A DNA stretch of 64,000 nucleotides from Azospirillum brasilense (GTDB taxonomy: Bacteria > Pseudomonadota > Alphaproteobacteria > Azospirillales > Azospirillaceae). Position 1 is the stretch's first letter. Each line of letters starts with the position of its first letter. Location: positions 1-64,000 of the forward strand of contig NZ_QLKQ01000026.1 of assembly GCF_003349955.1 (NCBI RefSeq), in the 5' to 3' direction. Below the pieces are notes generated by a model. That model ran no database searches and was not told the DNA's origin. It saw nothing but the letters and a program-made list of their open reading frames with translations. The translations under genes and the position numbers were made by a program. Below are positions 22,195 to 29,771 of the stretch, piece by piece.

Positions 22195-22223
22195 ACTGTG
22201 CGCAGGCAGGCTTGCTCTGTCAA
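22195..22223 (-). promoter_or_regulatory. promoter of the leuL-leuA transcript
   Basis: On the minus strand TTGACA at 22223-22218, a 17-base spacer and CACAGT at 22200-22195. The -35 is perfect and the -10 weak. Confidence 0.55.
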
Positions 22224-22262
22224 GCCACGATTCCATGAAATCTTCTTTCGCGGAACGGGGCG

Positions 22263-22985
22263 TCACGTGAAGAACAGGCGGTAGAGGACCGGCAGAAGGA
22301 TCGCCGTCACCAGCCCGTTCAGCCCCATCCCCAGCCCGGCGAAGGCTCCGGCCACCTCGTTGACCTGGAGCGCGCGGGCGGTGCCGATGCCGTGGGCGGC
22401 CACCCCCAGGCCGAAGCCGCGCGCCCGCCAGTCCGTCACCCGGACGAGGTTCAGGACCCAGGTGCCGAAGGAGGCGGCGATGATCCCGGTCAGGATCACG
22501 AAGACCGCGGTGAGGGACGGCAGGCCGCCGATCTGTTCCGACACGCCCATGGCGATGGGGGAGGTCACCGATTTCGGCGCCAGCGACAGCATGGTCCGCT
22601 CCGACGCGCCCAGCGCCCAGGCGATGCCGACGGCGCTCAAGGCCGAGGCGGCGGAGCCGGTCAGCAGGGCGACCAGCAGCGCGACGGCGGAGCGGCGGAC
22701 CTGCTGGAACTGGCGGTAGAGCGGGACCGCCAGCGCCACCGTGGCCGGGCCGAGCAGGAAATGCACGAATTGCGCGCCGTCGAAATAGGTGCGGTAGTCG
22801 ATCCCCGCCACCATCAGCGTCGCGGCGATCAGCAGCACCGCGATCATCACCGGGTTCAGCGCGGGCCGCCGCCCGAACCGCTCGAACACCCACATCCCCG
22901 CCTGATAGGCGGCCAGCGTCAGGGTCAGGCCGGCAAGCGGGCTGGCCGACAGATAAACCCAGATCTCATGGAAATCGGGGCTCAT
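22263..22985 (-). CDS. LrgB-family membrane protein
   Basis: 240 residues, six or more hydrophobic segments. It carries the LrgB/CidB family hallmarks LAPKSVTSPIAMGVSEQIGG and GVAAHGIGTARAL. It works with LrgA-like proteins; the family has been linked to murein hydrolase control in Gram-positives and to glycolate/lactate export in plastids and some bacteria. Its start overlaps the lrgA stop by four bases. Confidence 0.9.
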   Translation of the reverse strand: MSPDFHEIWVYLSASPLAGLTLTLAAYQAGMWVFERFGRRPALNPVMIAVLLIAATLMVAGIDYRTYFDGAQFVHFLLGPATVALAVPLYRQFQQVRRSAVALLVALLTGSAASALSAVGIAWALGASERTMLSLAPKSVTSPIAMGVSEQIGGLPSLTAVFVILTGIIAASFGTWVLNLVRVTDWRARGFGLGVAAHGIGTARALQVNEVAGAFAGLGMGLNGLVTAILLPVLYRLFFT

Positions 22986-23356
22986 GACGCGTCCTCTCCG
23001 TTGCCGGTTTCGGCGTCGGGGCCACGGCGGCTCAGCGCGCTCATCACCCAGGCGGTCAGCGCGACGCCGATCAGCGTGCTGCCCAGCAGGGCGGCGGCGA
23101 TGGGCAGGGCCTCCGCCTCCAGCCGGTTCAGGTGCGCCATCACCCCGACGCCCGCCGGAACGAAGAGAAGGGAGAGGTGGCGCAGGATGCCGCCCGCCGT
23201 CTCCTGCAACGGCTCCGGCACGCCGCCGCGGACCAGCAGGCCGACGAACAGCAGAACCATGCCGATCACCGGCCCCGGCACGGGCAGATGCAGCAGGCGG
23301 GCGGTCAATTCCCCCACCAGCTGGCAGGAGAGAAGAAGGGTCAGGGTGCCGAGCAT
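22982..23356 (-). CDS. CidA/LrgA-family holin-like membrane protein
   Basis: 124 residues with four predicted membrane segments and the family motif PVPGPVIGMVLLFVGLL near residues 25-41. It forms a translationally coupled pair with the LrgB gene downstream. The role (holin-like pore or part of a small-organic-acid exporter) is inferred from the family. Confidence 0.88.
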   Translation of the reverse strand: MLGTLTLLLSCQLVGELTARLLHLPVPGPVIGMVLLFVGLLVRGGVPEPLQETAGGILRHLSLLFVPAGVGVMAHLNRLEAEALPIAAALLGSTLIGVALTAWVMSALSRRGPDAETGNGEDAS

Positions 23357-23431
23357 CGGCAGGCTCCGGGCGTTTCGGGGTGATGGCCGCAGCCTAATCC
23401 CGGAGCCTGCCGCGGTGGGAGAGGATATGCC

Positions 23432-24091
23432 CTACCGCGCCAGCAGTTGAGCCTTGAGCCAGTCGCGCACCTCGCGGCAGACGGCCTCGGCGGTCTCGTC
23501 CAGCCCATGGCCGGCGCCGGGCATCAGGACCAGCTTCTTCGGCTCGCGCGCCATGCGGTGGACGTGGATGGAGCACATCGGCGTCAGCACCTCGTCGGCC
23601 TCGCCATGGACCAGCAGCACCGGGCAGCGGAGGTCCGCCACTGCGTCGGTGCCCAGCCCCTGGGTCGCCAGGGTCACCACCGTGCAGACCGCGCCGCGGT
23701 TGGAGGCCGCGGCCTGGATCGCCACCGCCCCGCCGAAGGAATGGCCGACCAGCGCGACATGGTGGATGCCCATCCGGCCGAGAAAGGTCAGGCCGCACAG
23801 CGCGTCGTACACCGCCTCGTCCAGCGCGCGCGGGTTGCGGTAGCGGATGCGCAGCGAGGCGATGCCGTCCGGGGTGAGGTCCTCCGCCAGCCGCGCGTAA
23901 AGGCCGCGGGCCGGCGAGTCGAAGCCGCCGCCGACACCGCCCAGCCAGATGACCCCCAGCGTTCCCGCCGCCTTGTGCCCGTCAGGGGCGGGATAAAGGC
24001 GGGCGTCCACGGTGCCGCGGTCGGTCTCCAGGCGGACGGGGGCGAATCCCTCGTCCATGGTGTCACCGATCTGCGCCGACAGGAGCGGCAT
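23432..24091 (-). CDS. alpha/beta hydrolase (dienelactone hydrolase-like)
   Basis: 219 residues. The nucleophile elbow GHSFGG puts Ser118 as the nucleophile; Asp166 (VHGEADEVL) and His195 (PGAGHGL) complete the triad. The substrate is unknown. The start MPLLSAQ at 24091 is used; the longer in-frame extension upstream is not protein-like. It is divergent from the stress operon across an EcfG-type promoter region. Confidence 0.85.
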   Translation of the reverse strand: MPLLSAQIGDTMDEGFAPVRLETDRGTVDARLYPAPDGHKAAGTLGVIWLGGVGGGFDSPARGLYARLAEDLTPDGIASLRIRYRNPRALDEAVYDALCGLTFLGRMGIHHVALVGHSFGGAVAIQAAASNRGAVCTVVTLATQGLGTDAVADLRCPVLLVHGEADEVLTPMCSIHVHRMAREPKKLVLMPGAGHGLDETAEAVCREVRDWLKAQLLAR

Positions 24092-24182
24092 GGGTGTTCT
24101 CCGGCTTGCCAGGGTCTCGCGGGCGTTAACAGGCCACCGGGTGCCCGTGTTGCTTCGAGGTGTTGCTTCGACGTGTCGCTTC

Positions 24183-24208
24183 GGAACCTCGCCGCACCGT
24201 CTCCGGTT
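24183..24208 (+). promoter_or_regulatory. EcfG-type general stress promoter (GGAAC-N17-GGTT)
   Basis: GGAAC at 24183-24187 and GGTT at 24205-24208. The predicted transcript starts near 24215, about 108 bases before the DUF3775 gene, the first of four coupled genes. Confidence 0.6.
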
Positions 24209-24322
24209 GTGCCGGGAGGCGGTTCGTGACGCGGACCGCTTTCCGACGAACCAGCAGCCCCGGCCCGCAGCCCCGGCTGTCGGCGTCGGGCAAAGCCGTG
24301 CAACTGAAAAGAAGTGCGACAC

Positions 24323-24757
24323 ATGCTCAAGCAGATTTCGGTCGACACCGTGAAGCAGGCCGCCGACCTCGCGTACGAGGCCGGGGCCGATCGCCAGCGT
24401 TTCCTCGCCGGGATGCGCAACATCGACCTCGGGGAACAGACCAGCGAACGCGGTTCGCGGAACCCGACCGATCTCGACGCCCTCAGCATCCTGTCCTCCG
24501 ACGCCAGCGGCGCGCTGAACCAGCTTCAGAAGATGCTGGAGGACCTGACCCCCGAGCAGCGGATGGAGCTGCGCGCGGTCATGTTCGTGGGGCGTGGCGA
24601 CTTCGCCGGGAACCAGTGGGATCGCGCGCTGGACGAGGCCGGGCGGGCGCCCGACGCCACCCACTACACCGACATCGCCGAACGCATCGACCTGCACGAC
24701 GACCTGATGAAGGGGCTGTACGAGCTGGACCTGCTGAAGAAGAAGGACGGTCCATGA
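24323..24757 (+). CDS. DUF3775 domain protein
   Basis: A 144-residue helical protein with the DUF3775 core (NQLQKMLEDLTPEQRMELRAVMFVGRGDF, then HYTDIAERIDLHDDLMKGLYELD). The biochemical role of this family is unknown. The ATG at 24323 is chosen over the GTG at 24314. Its stop shares ATGA with the next gene. Confidence 0.82.
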   Translation: MLKQISVDTVKQAADLAYEAGADRQRFLAGMRNIDLGEQTSERGSRNPTDLDALSILSSDASGALNQLQKMLEDLTPEQRMELRAVMFVGRGDFAGNQWDRALDEAGRAPDATHYTDIAERIDLHDDLMKGLYELDLLKKKDGP

Positions 24758-25494
24758 GCCGGGGCCGGGACGGCGGCTGGCGCCCGGAGGGCTCCGCCGG
24801 GACGCTCGAACGCTGGGCCGCCATCCTCGGCGGCACGGCGCTCGGGTTCGCCGGGGCGCGGCGGGGAAGCTGGGCGCTGGCCGCGCTCGGCGGTGGGCTG
24901 TTCCTCGCCGGCGCGGCGGGAGTTCCCCTGTCCAGCCCGCTGCGGCGGGCGGCGCTGCCGGCGCTGCGCCGGGAGCCGACAACCACCCAGGCGACCACCC
25001 AGGCGAACGTCACCGTCGCGGTCCCGGCCGAGAAGCTGTTCCGCCATTGGCGCAACGTCCGCCATCTGGCGGCGCTGTTCCCCCACCTCGACGCCGTGGA
25101 GATCCTGTCCGACACGGAAAGCCGCTGGAAGGCCCACGGCCCCGGCGGTGTTCCGGTGGTCTGGAACAGCCGGATCGACAAGGTCCGGGAGAACGAGCTG
25201 ATCACTTGGCACACGCTGGAGGGGGCGGACCTGCCGCACCGCGGCATCGTCCTGTTCCGTCCGGCGCCGGGTGGGCGCGGGACGGAGGTCAGCCTGACCC
25301 TGGCCTACCACCCGCCGGGCGGTGCGGGTGGCGACGACGTGTCCCGCCTGTTCGGCGTGGCGCCGGAGCAGCAGGCGCGCGAGGCGCTGCGCTGTCTGAA
25401 GCGGCTCATGGAGGTTGGCGAGCTTCCCACCATCGACGGCCAGCCGAGCGGACGGGGCGAGTCGCGGTCGCGAACGCAGGAGGTGACGGGATGA
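24754..25494 (+). CDS. SRPBCC-family (cyclase/coenzyme Q-binding-like) protein
   Basis: 246 residues. A hydrophobic Gly/Ala-rich N-terminal region (about 20-60) suggests one or two membrane segments. It is followed by a START-like domain (about 85-225) with TVAVPAEKLFRHWRNVRHLAALFPHLDAVEILSD and RIDKVRENELITWHTLEGAD. Such domains bind hydrophobic ligands; similar proteins next to alcohol dehydrogenases are often stress-induced. Coupled by ATGA overlaps on both sides. Confidence 0.83.
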   Translation: MSRGRDGGWRPEGSAGTLERWAAILGGTALGFAGARRGSWALAALGGGLFLAGAAGVPLSSPLRRAALPALRREPTTTQATTQANVTVAVPAEKLFRHWRNVRHLAALFPHLDAVEILSDTESRWKAHGPGGVPVVWNSRIDKVRENELITWHTLEGADLPHRGIVLFRPAPGGRGTEVSLTLAYHPPGGAGGDDVSRLFGVAPEQQAREALRCLKRLMEVGELPTIDGQPSGRGESRSRTQEVTG

Positions 25495-26669
25495 GGGCGC
25501 TCTGCTGGAACGGCGTGAACGACCTGCGGGTGGAGCGGGTGCCGGACCCCACGATCCTCGGCCCGCAGGACGCGATCATAAAGGTTGGCCTGTCCTCGGT
25601 CTGCGGGTCGGACCTGCATCTGATCGGCGGCCACGTCCCCACCATGCGGGCCGGCGACATCATCGGCCATGAGTTCCTGGGCGAGGTGGTGGAGAAGGGT
25701 CCCGAGGTGACGCGGCTGAACCGCGGCGACCGGGTGATCACCGTGTCGATCATCGGCTGCGGCAAGTGCTGGCACTGCGAGCACGAGGAATTCTCGCTCT
25801 GCGACAACTCCAACCCGCAACCGGCCTTCGAGGAGGCGGCCTACGGGCACTGCACCGCCGGCATCTTCGGCTACAGCCACGCCTTCGGCGGCTACGCCGA
25901 ATACATCCGGGTCCCCTTCGCCGACACCAACTGCTTCCGCGTGCCGGAGGGGGTGACGGATGAACAGGCGGTCTTCGTCTCCGACGCCGTGCCGACCGGC
26001 TACATGGCCGCCGACATGGGCTCCATCAAGCCGGGCGACGTCGTGGCCGTCTGGGGCTGCGGCGGCGTCGGCCAGATGGCGATGAAGAGCGCCTTCCTGA
26101 TGGGGGCGGAGCGGGTGATCGGCATCGACCGCGTTCCCGACCGGCTGCGCGCCGCCCAGATGAAGGCGGGGGCGGAGACGCTGGATTACAGCCGCGTCGA
26201 TGTCTACGACGCCCTGCTGGCGATGACCGGCGGGCGTGGCCCGGACGTCTGCATCGACGCGGTGGGCATGGAGGCGGACAGCGGCGCCCCGTCCATCAAA
26301 GGGCTGGCCATCGAGGATTTGTACGATCGCGGCAAGCAGGTCCTTCGGCTGGAGAGCGACCGGCCCGCCGTGCTGCGCCAGATGATCCAGTGCTGCCGCA
26401 AGGGCGGCACCCTGTCCATCGTTGGCGTCTATGGCGGCCTCATCGACAAATTCCCCATGGGGGCGGCGATGAACAAGGCGCTGACCTTCCGCATGGGCCA
26501 GCAGCACGGCCAGCGCTACGTCAAGCGCCTGTTCGAGCACATCGAGAAGGGCGAGCTCGATCCCGCCTACCTGCTGACCCACAAATGGGTGCTCGACGAC
26601 GCGCCGCAGGGCTACCGCATGTTCAAGGAGAAGGCCGACGACTGCATGAGGGTCGTCTTCGCACCGTGA
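25491..26669 (+). CDS. zinc-dependent alcohol dehydrogenase, formaldehyde-dehydrogenase type
   Basis: 392 residues, MDR superfamily. Catalytic zinc residues are Cys38 (CGSDLH) and His60/Glu61 (GHE). The structural-zinc loop has Cys90, Cys93, Cys96 and Cys104 (CGKCWHCEHEEFSLC). The NAD site is VWGCGGVGQMAMKSA. Relatives include glutathione-independent formaldehyde dehydrogenase (dismutase); the aldehyde substrate is inferred. It overlaps the SRPBCC gene by four bases. Confidence 0.88.
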   Translation: MRALCWNGVNDLRVERVPDPTILGPQDAIIKVGLSSVCGSDLHLIGGHVPTMRAGDIIGHEFLGEVVEKGPEVTRLNRGDRVITVSIIGCGKCWHCEHEEFSLCDNSNPQPAFEEAAYGHCTAGIFGYSHAFGGYAEYIRVPFADTNCFRVPEGVTDEQAVFVSDAVPTGYMAADMGSIKPGDVVAVWGCGGVGQMAMKSAFLMGAERVIGIDRVPDRLRAAQMKAGAETLDYSRVDVYDALLAMTGGRGPDVCIDAVGMEADSGAPSIKGLAIEDLYDRGKQVLRLESDRPAVLRQMIQCCRKGGTLSIVGVYGGLIDKFPMGAAMNKALTFRMGQQHGQRYVKRLFEHIEKGELDPAYLLTHKWVLDDAPQGYRMFKEKADDCMRVVFAP

Positions 26670-26683
26670 TGGGGAGAAGGGTC

Positions 26684-26938
26684 ATGAGGATCGTCTACGC
26701 CTACCCGGCGGAAAAGGGGCGCGGCGTCGAGGCGGAGGTCGTCGGTGGCTTGCGCGACCGCTGCGGCCACGTCGTCCAGACCGGACGGGAGGAACGCGAC
26801 GCGGAGCGCGGCGGTGCCGTCGATGTCGTCGTCACGCTGGAACTGGACGATTCCCAGCGGGACACCGCCCTCAACCGGCTGCGCGCCCACCCTGCGGTGA
26901 TCGACGCCGCCGCCGAGAGCTTCGGAGAGCGGGTCTGA
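26684..26938 (+). CDS. small hypothetical protein of the stress operon
   Basis: An 84-residue soluble protein beginning MRIVYAYPAEKGRGVEAEVV. The strand-helix pattern with VDVVVTLELDDSQRDTALNRLRAHPAV hints at a small alpha/beta or ferredoxin-like fold, but I do not recognise it. The GGAGAAGGGTC site favours ATG 26684 over ATG 26669, which overlaps the previous stop. It ends six bases before the stop of the convergent ThuA-like gene. Confidence 0.7.
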   Translation: MRIVYAYPAEKGRGVEAEVVGGLRDRCGHVVQTGREERDAERGGAVDVVVTLELDDSQRDTALNRLRAHPAVIDAAAESFGERV

Positions 26939-26943
26939 GTCTC

Positions 26944-27690
26944 TTATGAGCGGGGCGTGAGCGGCTCCGGCGGGGTGGTTCGCCGTCCCCGTACCGGCGC
27001 CTCCAGCCCCTCCGGACGTGCCGCCCAGCGGACGGCGTTCAGGATGACGCGCTGGATCTGCGGGTGATGATAGGTGGGGTAGGTCTCGTGGCCGGGCCGG
27101 AAGTAGAAGACGCGGCCCAGCCCCCGCCGCCAGCCGCAACCGCTGCGGAACACCTCCCCGCCCTGGAACCAGCTCAGGAAGACGAGGTCGTCGGGCGGGG
27201 GCACGTCGAAGGGTTCGCCGTACATCTCCTCATGGTCCAGCTCGATGCAATCCGCGATGCCCGCCGCCACGGGGTGGCCGGGATCGACGACCCACAAACG
27301 CTCCTTCTCCGCCGCGACACGGTATTTCAGGAAGCAGCCGGTGCCCATCAAGGCCAGGAAGGGCTTGGCGAAGTGGCTGGAATGGAGCGCCACCAGACCC
27401 ATGCCCTGCTCGGTCACTCGCCGCTTCACCCGTTCCACCACCGCGTCCGACACCTCGGCATGGGCGCGGTGGCCCCACCAGACCAGCGTGTCGGCGGCGT
27501 TCAGCCGCTCCTCGGTCAGGCCATGCTCCGGCTCGTCCAGCGTGGCGGTCTCCACGGTCAGGCCGGCGGCACGCAGGGGGGCGGCCAGCGCCTCGTGGAT
27601 GCCCTGGGGGTAATGGGCCCTCACCGTCTCGTCCCGGCGCTCGTGAAGGAACTCGTTCCAGATCAGGACGCGCGGCGAGGGGTGTGGCAT
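26944..27690 (-). CDS. ThuA-like domain protein
   Basis: A 248-residue class I glutamine-amidotransferase-like fold of the ThuA (trehalose utilisation) family: VLIWNEFLHERRDE, TLVWWGHRAH, GLVALHSSHFAKPF and VFYFRPGHETYPTYHHPQIQRVILNAVRWAA. Family members act in sugar metabolism, some on keto-disaccharides. It is divergent from treZ with 83 bases between, which fits a link with trehalose or maltodextrin metabolism. Confidence 0.87.
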   Translation of the reverse strand: MPHPSPRVLIWNEFLHERRDETVRAHYPQGIHEALAAPLRAAGLTVETATLDEPEHGLTEERLNAADTLVWWGHRAHAEVSDAVVERVKRRVTEQGMGLVALHSSHFAKPFLALMGTGCFLKYRVAAEKERLWVVDPGHPVAAGIADCIELDHEEMYGEPFDVPPPDDLVFLSWFQGGEVFRSGCGWRRGLGRVFYFRPGHETYPTYHHPQIQRVILNAVRWAARPEGLEAPVRGRRTTPPEPLTPRS

Positions 27691-27773
27691 GGCGGGTGAC
27701 CTTTTCGGGAGGATGGCTCCGGCTCCGATGGATCGCCCGTGGGACGAAGGGAGGCGACGCCTGTTGGGGGCCG

Positions 27774-29771
27774 ATGATCGAAACATCGCGGTGGGAGCGT
27801 TCCGTGTCGAGTCCTCCCGATGCAGCGCAGGCCGGCGGCTCGGCCTTCACCGTCCGCCGTTGCCCCGTAGGCGTGGAACCCGCAGCGGGTGACCGGGTGC
27901 GGGCGCGTGTCTGGGCGCCCGCGTGCCGCAGCGTCAGCCTTCTGGTCGGGCCGGAGGAGCGCGCGGTGGCGCTGGACGCGGAGGGCGGCGGCTACTTCTC
28001 GGCGACGGTGGAGGGGGTGCCGGTGGGCAGCCTCTACCGGTTCCGGTTGGACGGCGGCCCGGCCTTTCCCGATCCGGCGTCCCGCTTCCAGCCCGAGGGG
28101 CCGGAGGGGCCGTCGCAGGTGGTCGACCCCACCGCCTTCGCCTGGACCGACGCCGGTTGGGAGGGATGCGGCCTGCGCGGGCAGGTGATTTACGAGATGC
28201 ACATCGGCACCTTCACGGCGGAGGGGACCTGGGAGGCGGCGGCGCGCGCGCTGCCGGATCTGGTGGCGCTGGGGGTGACGGTCCTCGAACTCATGCCGGT
28301 GGCCGAGTTTCCCGGCCGCTTCGGCTGGGGCTACGACGGGGTCGACCTGTTCGCCCCGACCCGGCTCTACGGCGGACCGGACGACATGCGCCGCTTCGTG
28401 GACCGCGCCCACGCTCTGGGCCTCGCGGTGATCCTCGACGTGGTCTACAACCATTTCGGACCCAGCGGGAACTTCCTGTCCCACTTCGCCACGGACTATT
28501 TCACCACCCGTTACAGGAACGAGTGGGGGGACGCGCTCAACTTCGACGGTCCGAACTGCGCCCCGGTGCGGGAGTTCTTCCTGGCGAACGCCGCCTTCTG
28601 GATCGACGAGTACCATCTGGACGGGCTGCGGCTGGACGCCACCCAGCAGATTTTCGACCGCTCCACCCCGCACATCATCCAGGAGATCGGGCAGGCGGTC
28701 CGCCGGGCGGCGCGCGGGCGTGGCACCCTTCTGATCGGGGAGAACGAGTGCCAGGAGGCGGCCATGGCGACCCCGGTGGAGCGCGGCGGCTGCGGGCTGG
28801 ACGCCCTGTGGAACGACGATTTCCACCACACGGCCATGGTCGCGCTGACCGGGCGGAACGAGGCCTATTACACCGACTATCACGGCACGCCGCAGGAGTT
28901 GCTGTCGGCCGTCAGGCACGGCTTCCTCTACCAGGGGCAATGGTACCGCTGGCAGGGCAAGCGGCGGGGCACGCCGGCCCGCGGCCTGCCGCGGCCGGCC
29001 TTCGTCACCTTCCTCCAGAACCACGACCAGATCGCCAACTCCGGCCGCGGCCTGCGGGTCCATGCCCTGACCACGCCGGGGCGCTTCCGGGCGCTGACCG
29101 CGCTGACCCTGCTGGGTCCCGGCACGCCGATGCTGTTCCAGGGGCAGGAGTTCGCGGCCAGCGCGCCCTTTTACTACTTCGCCGACCATGACCCCGATCT
29201 GGCCGCCAAGGTGGAGGCGGGGCGGGCGGAGTTCCTGTCCCAGTTCCGCAGCCTCGCCACCCCGGCGATGCGCGCCCACCTGAAACGCCCACAGGACGAG
29301 GACACCTTCCGCCGCTCAAAGCTCGACCACGCGGAGCGGGAGACCCACGCGGACGTCTGGGCGCTGCACCGCGACCTGCTGCGCCTGCGCCGGGAAGATC
29401 CGGTGTTCCGCACGCAGGGGGATGGCGGGCTGGACGGCGCCGTGCTGGGGGCGGAGGCGTTCGTCCTGCGCTTCTTCGGAGCGGGGGGCGGTGGGGACGA
29501 CCGGCTGCTGCTCGTCAATCTCGGCCGCGACCTGCGGCTGGACATCCTGCCGGAACCGCTGCTGGCGCCGCCGGTTGGCATGGACTGGACGCCCCTGTGG
29601 TCCAGCGAGGACGCCCGCTACGGCGGCTGCGGCATCGCCCCGCTGGGGTCGCCGGACGGCTCCTGGCGGCTTCCCGGCCATGCGGCGGTGGTCCTGACCG
29701 TCAAGGACGCCGATCCGAACCAAGAGCCGGGCGAAGGCAACGGCGCGAGCGCTCAGGAGACCCATGGCTGA
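27774..29771 (+). CDS. treZ: malto-oligosyltrehalose trehalohydrolase
   Basis: A 665-residue GH13 enzyme. The N-terminal beta domain (about 25-120) precedes the barrel: YEMHIGTFTAEGTW, DVVYNHFGPSGN, the nucleophile Asp288 in DGLRLDATQ, the acid/base Glu323 in LLIGENEC and VTFLQNHDQIANS. It releases trehalose from maltooligosyl-trehalose. The partner synthase TreY is not in the window. The ATG at 27774 has a run of G upstream. It overlaps the debranching-enzyme gene by eight bases. Confidence 0.92.
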   Translation: MIETSRWERSVSSPPDAAQAGGSAFTVRRCPVGVEPAAGDRVRARVWAPACRSVSLLVGPEERAVALDAEGGGYFSATVEGVPVGSLYRFRLDGGPAFPDPASRFQPEGPEGPSQVVDPTAFAWTDAGWEGCGLRGQVIYEMHIGTFTAEGTWEAAARALPDLVALGVTVLELMPVAEFPGRFGWGYDGVDLFAPTRLYGGPDDMRRFVDRAHALGLAVILDVVYNHFGPSGNFLSHFATDYFTTRYRNEWGDALNFDGPNCAPVREFFLANAAFWIDEYHLDGLRLDATQQIFDRSTPHIIQEIGQAVRRAARGRGTLLIGENECQEAAMATPVERGGCGLDALWNDDFHHTAMVALTGRNEAYYTDYHGTPQELLSAVRHGFLYQGQWYRWQGKRRGTPARGLPRPAFVTFLQNHDQIANSGRGLRVHALTTPGRFRALTALTLLGPGTPMLFQGQEFAASAPFYYFADHDPDLAAKVEAGRAEFLSQFRSLATPAMRAHLKRPQDEDTFRRSKLDHAERETHADVWALHRDLLRLRREDPVFRTQGDGGLDGAVLGAEAFVLRFFGAGGGGDDRLLLVNLGRDLRLDILPEPLLAPPVGMDWTPLWSSEDARYGGCGIAPLGSPDGSWRLPGHAAVVLTVKDADPNQEPGEGNGASAQETHG

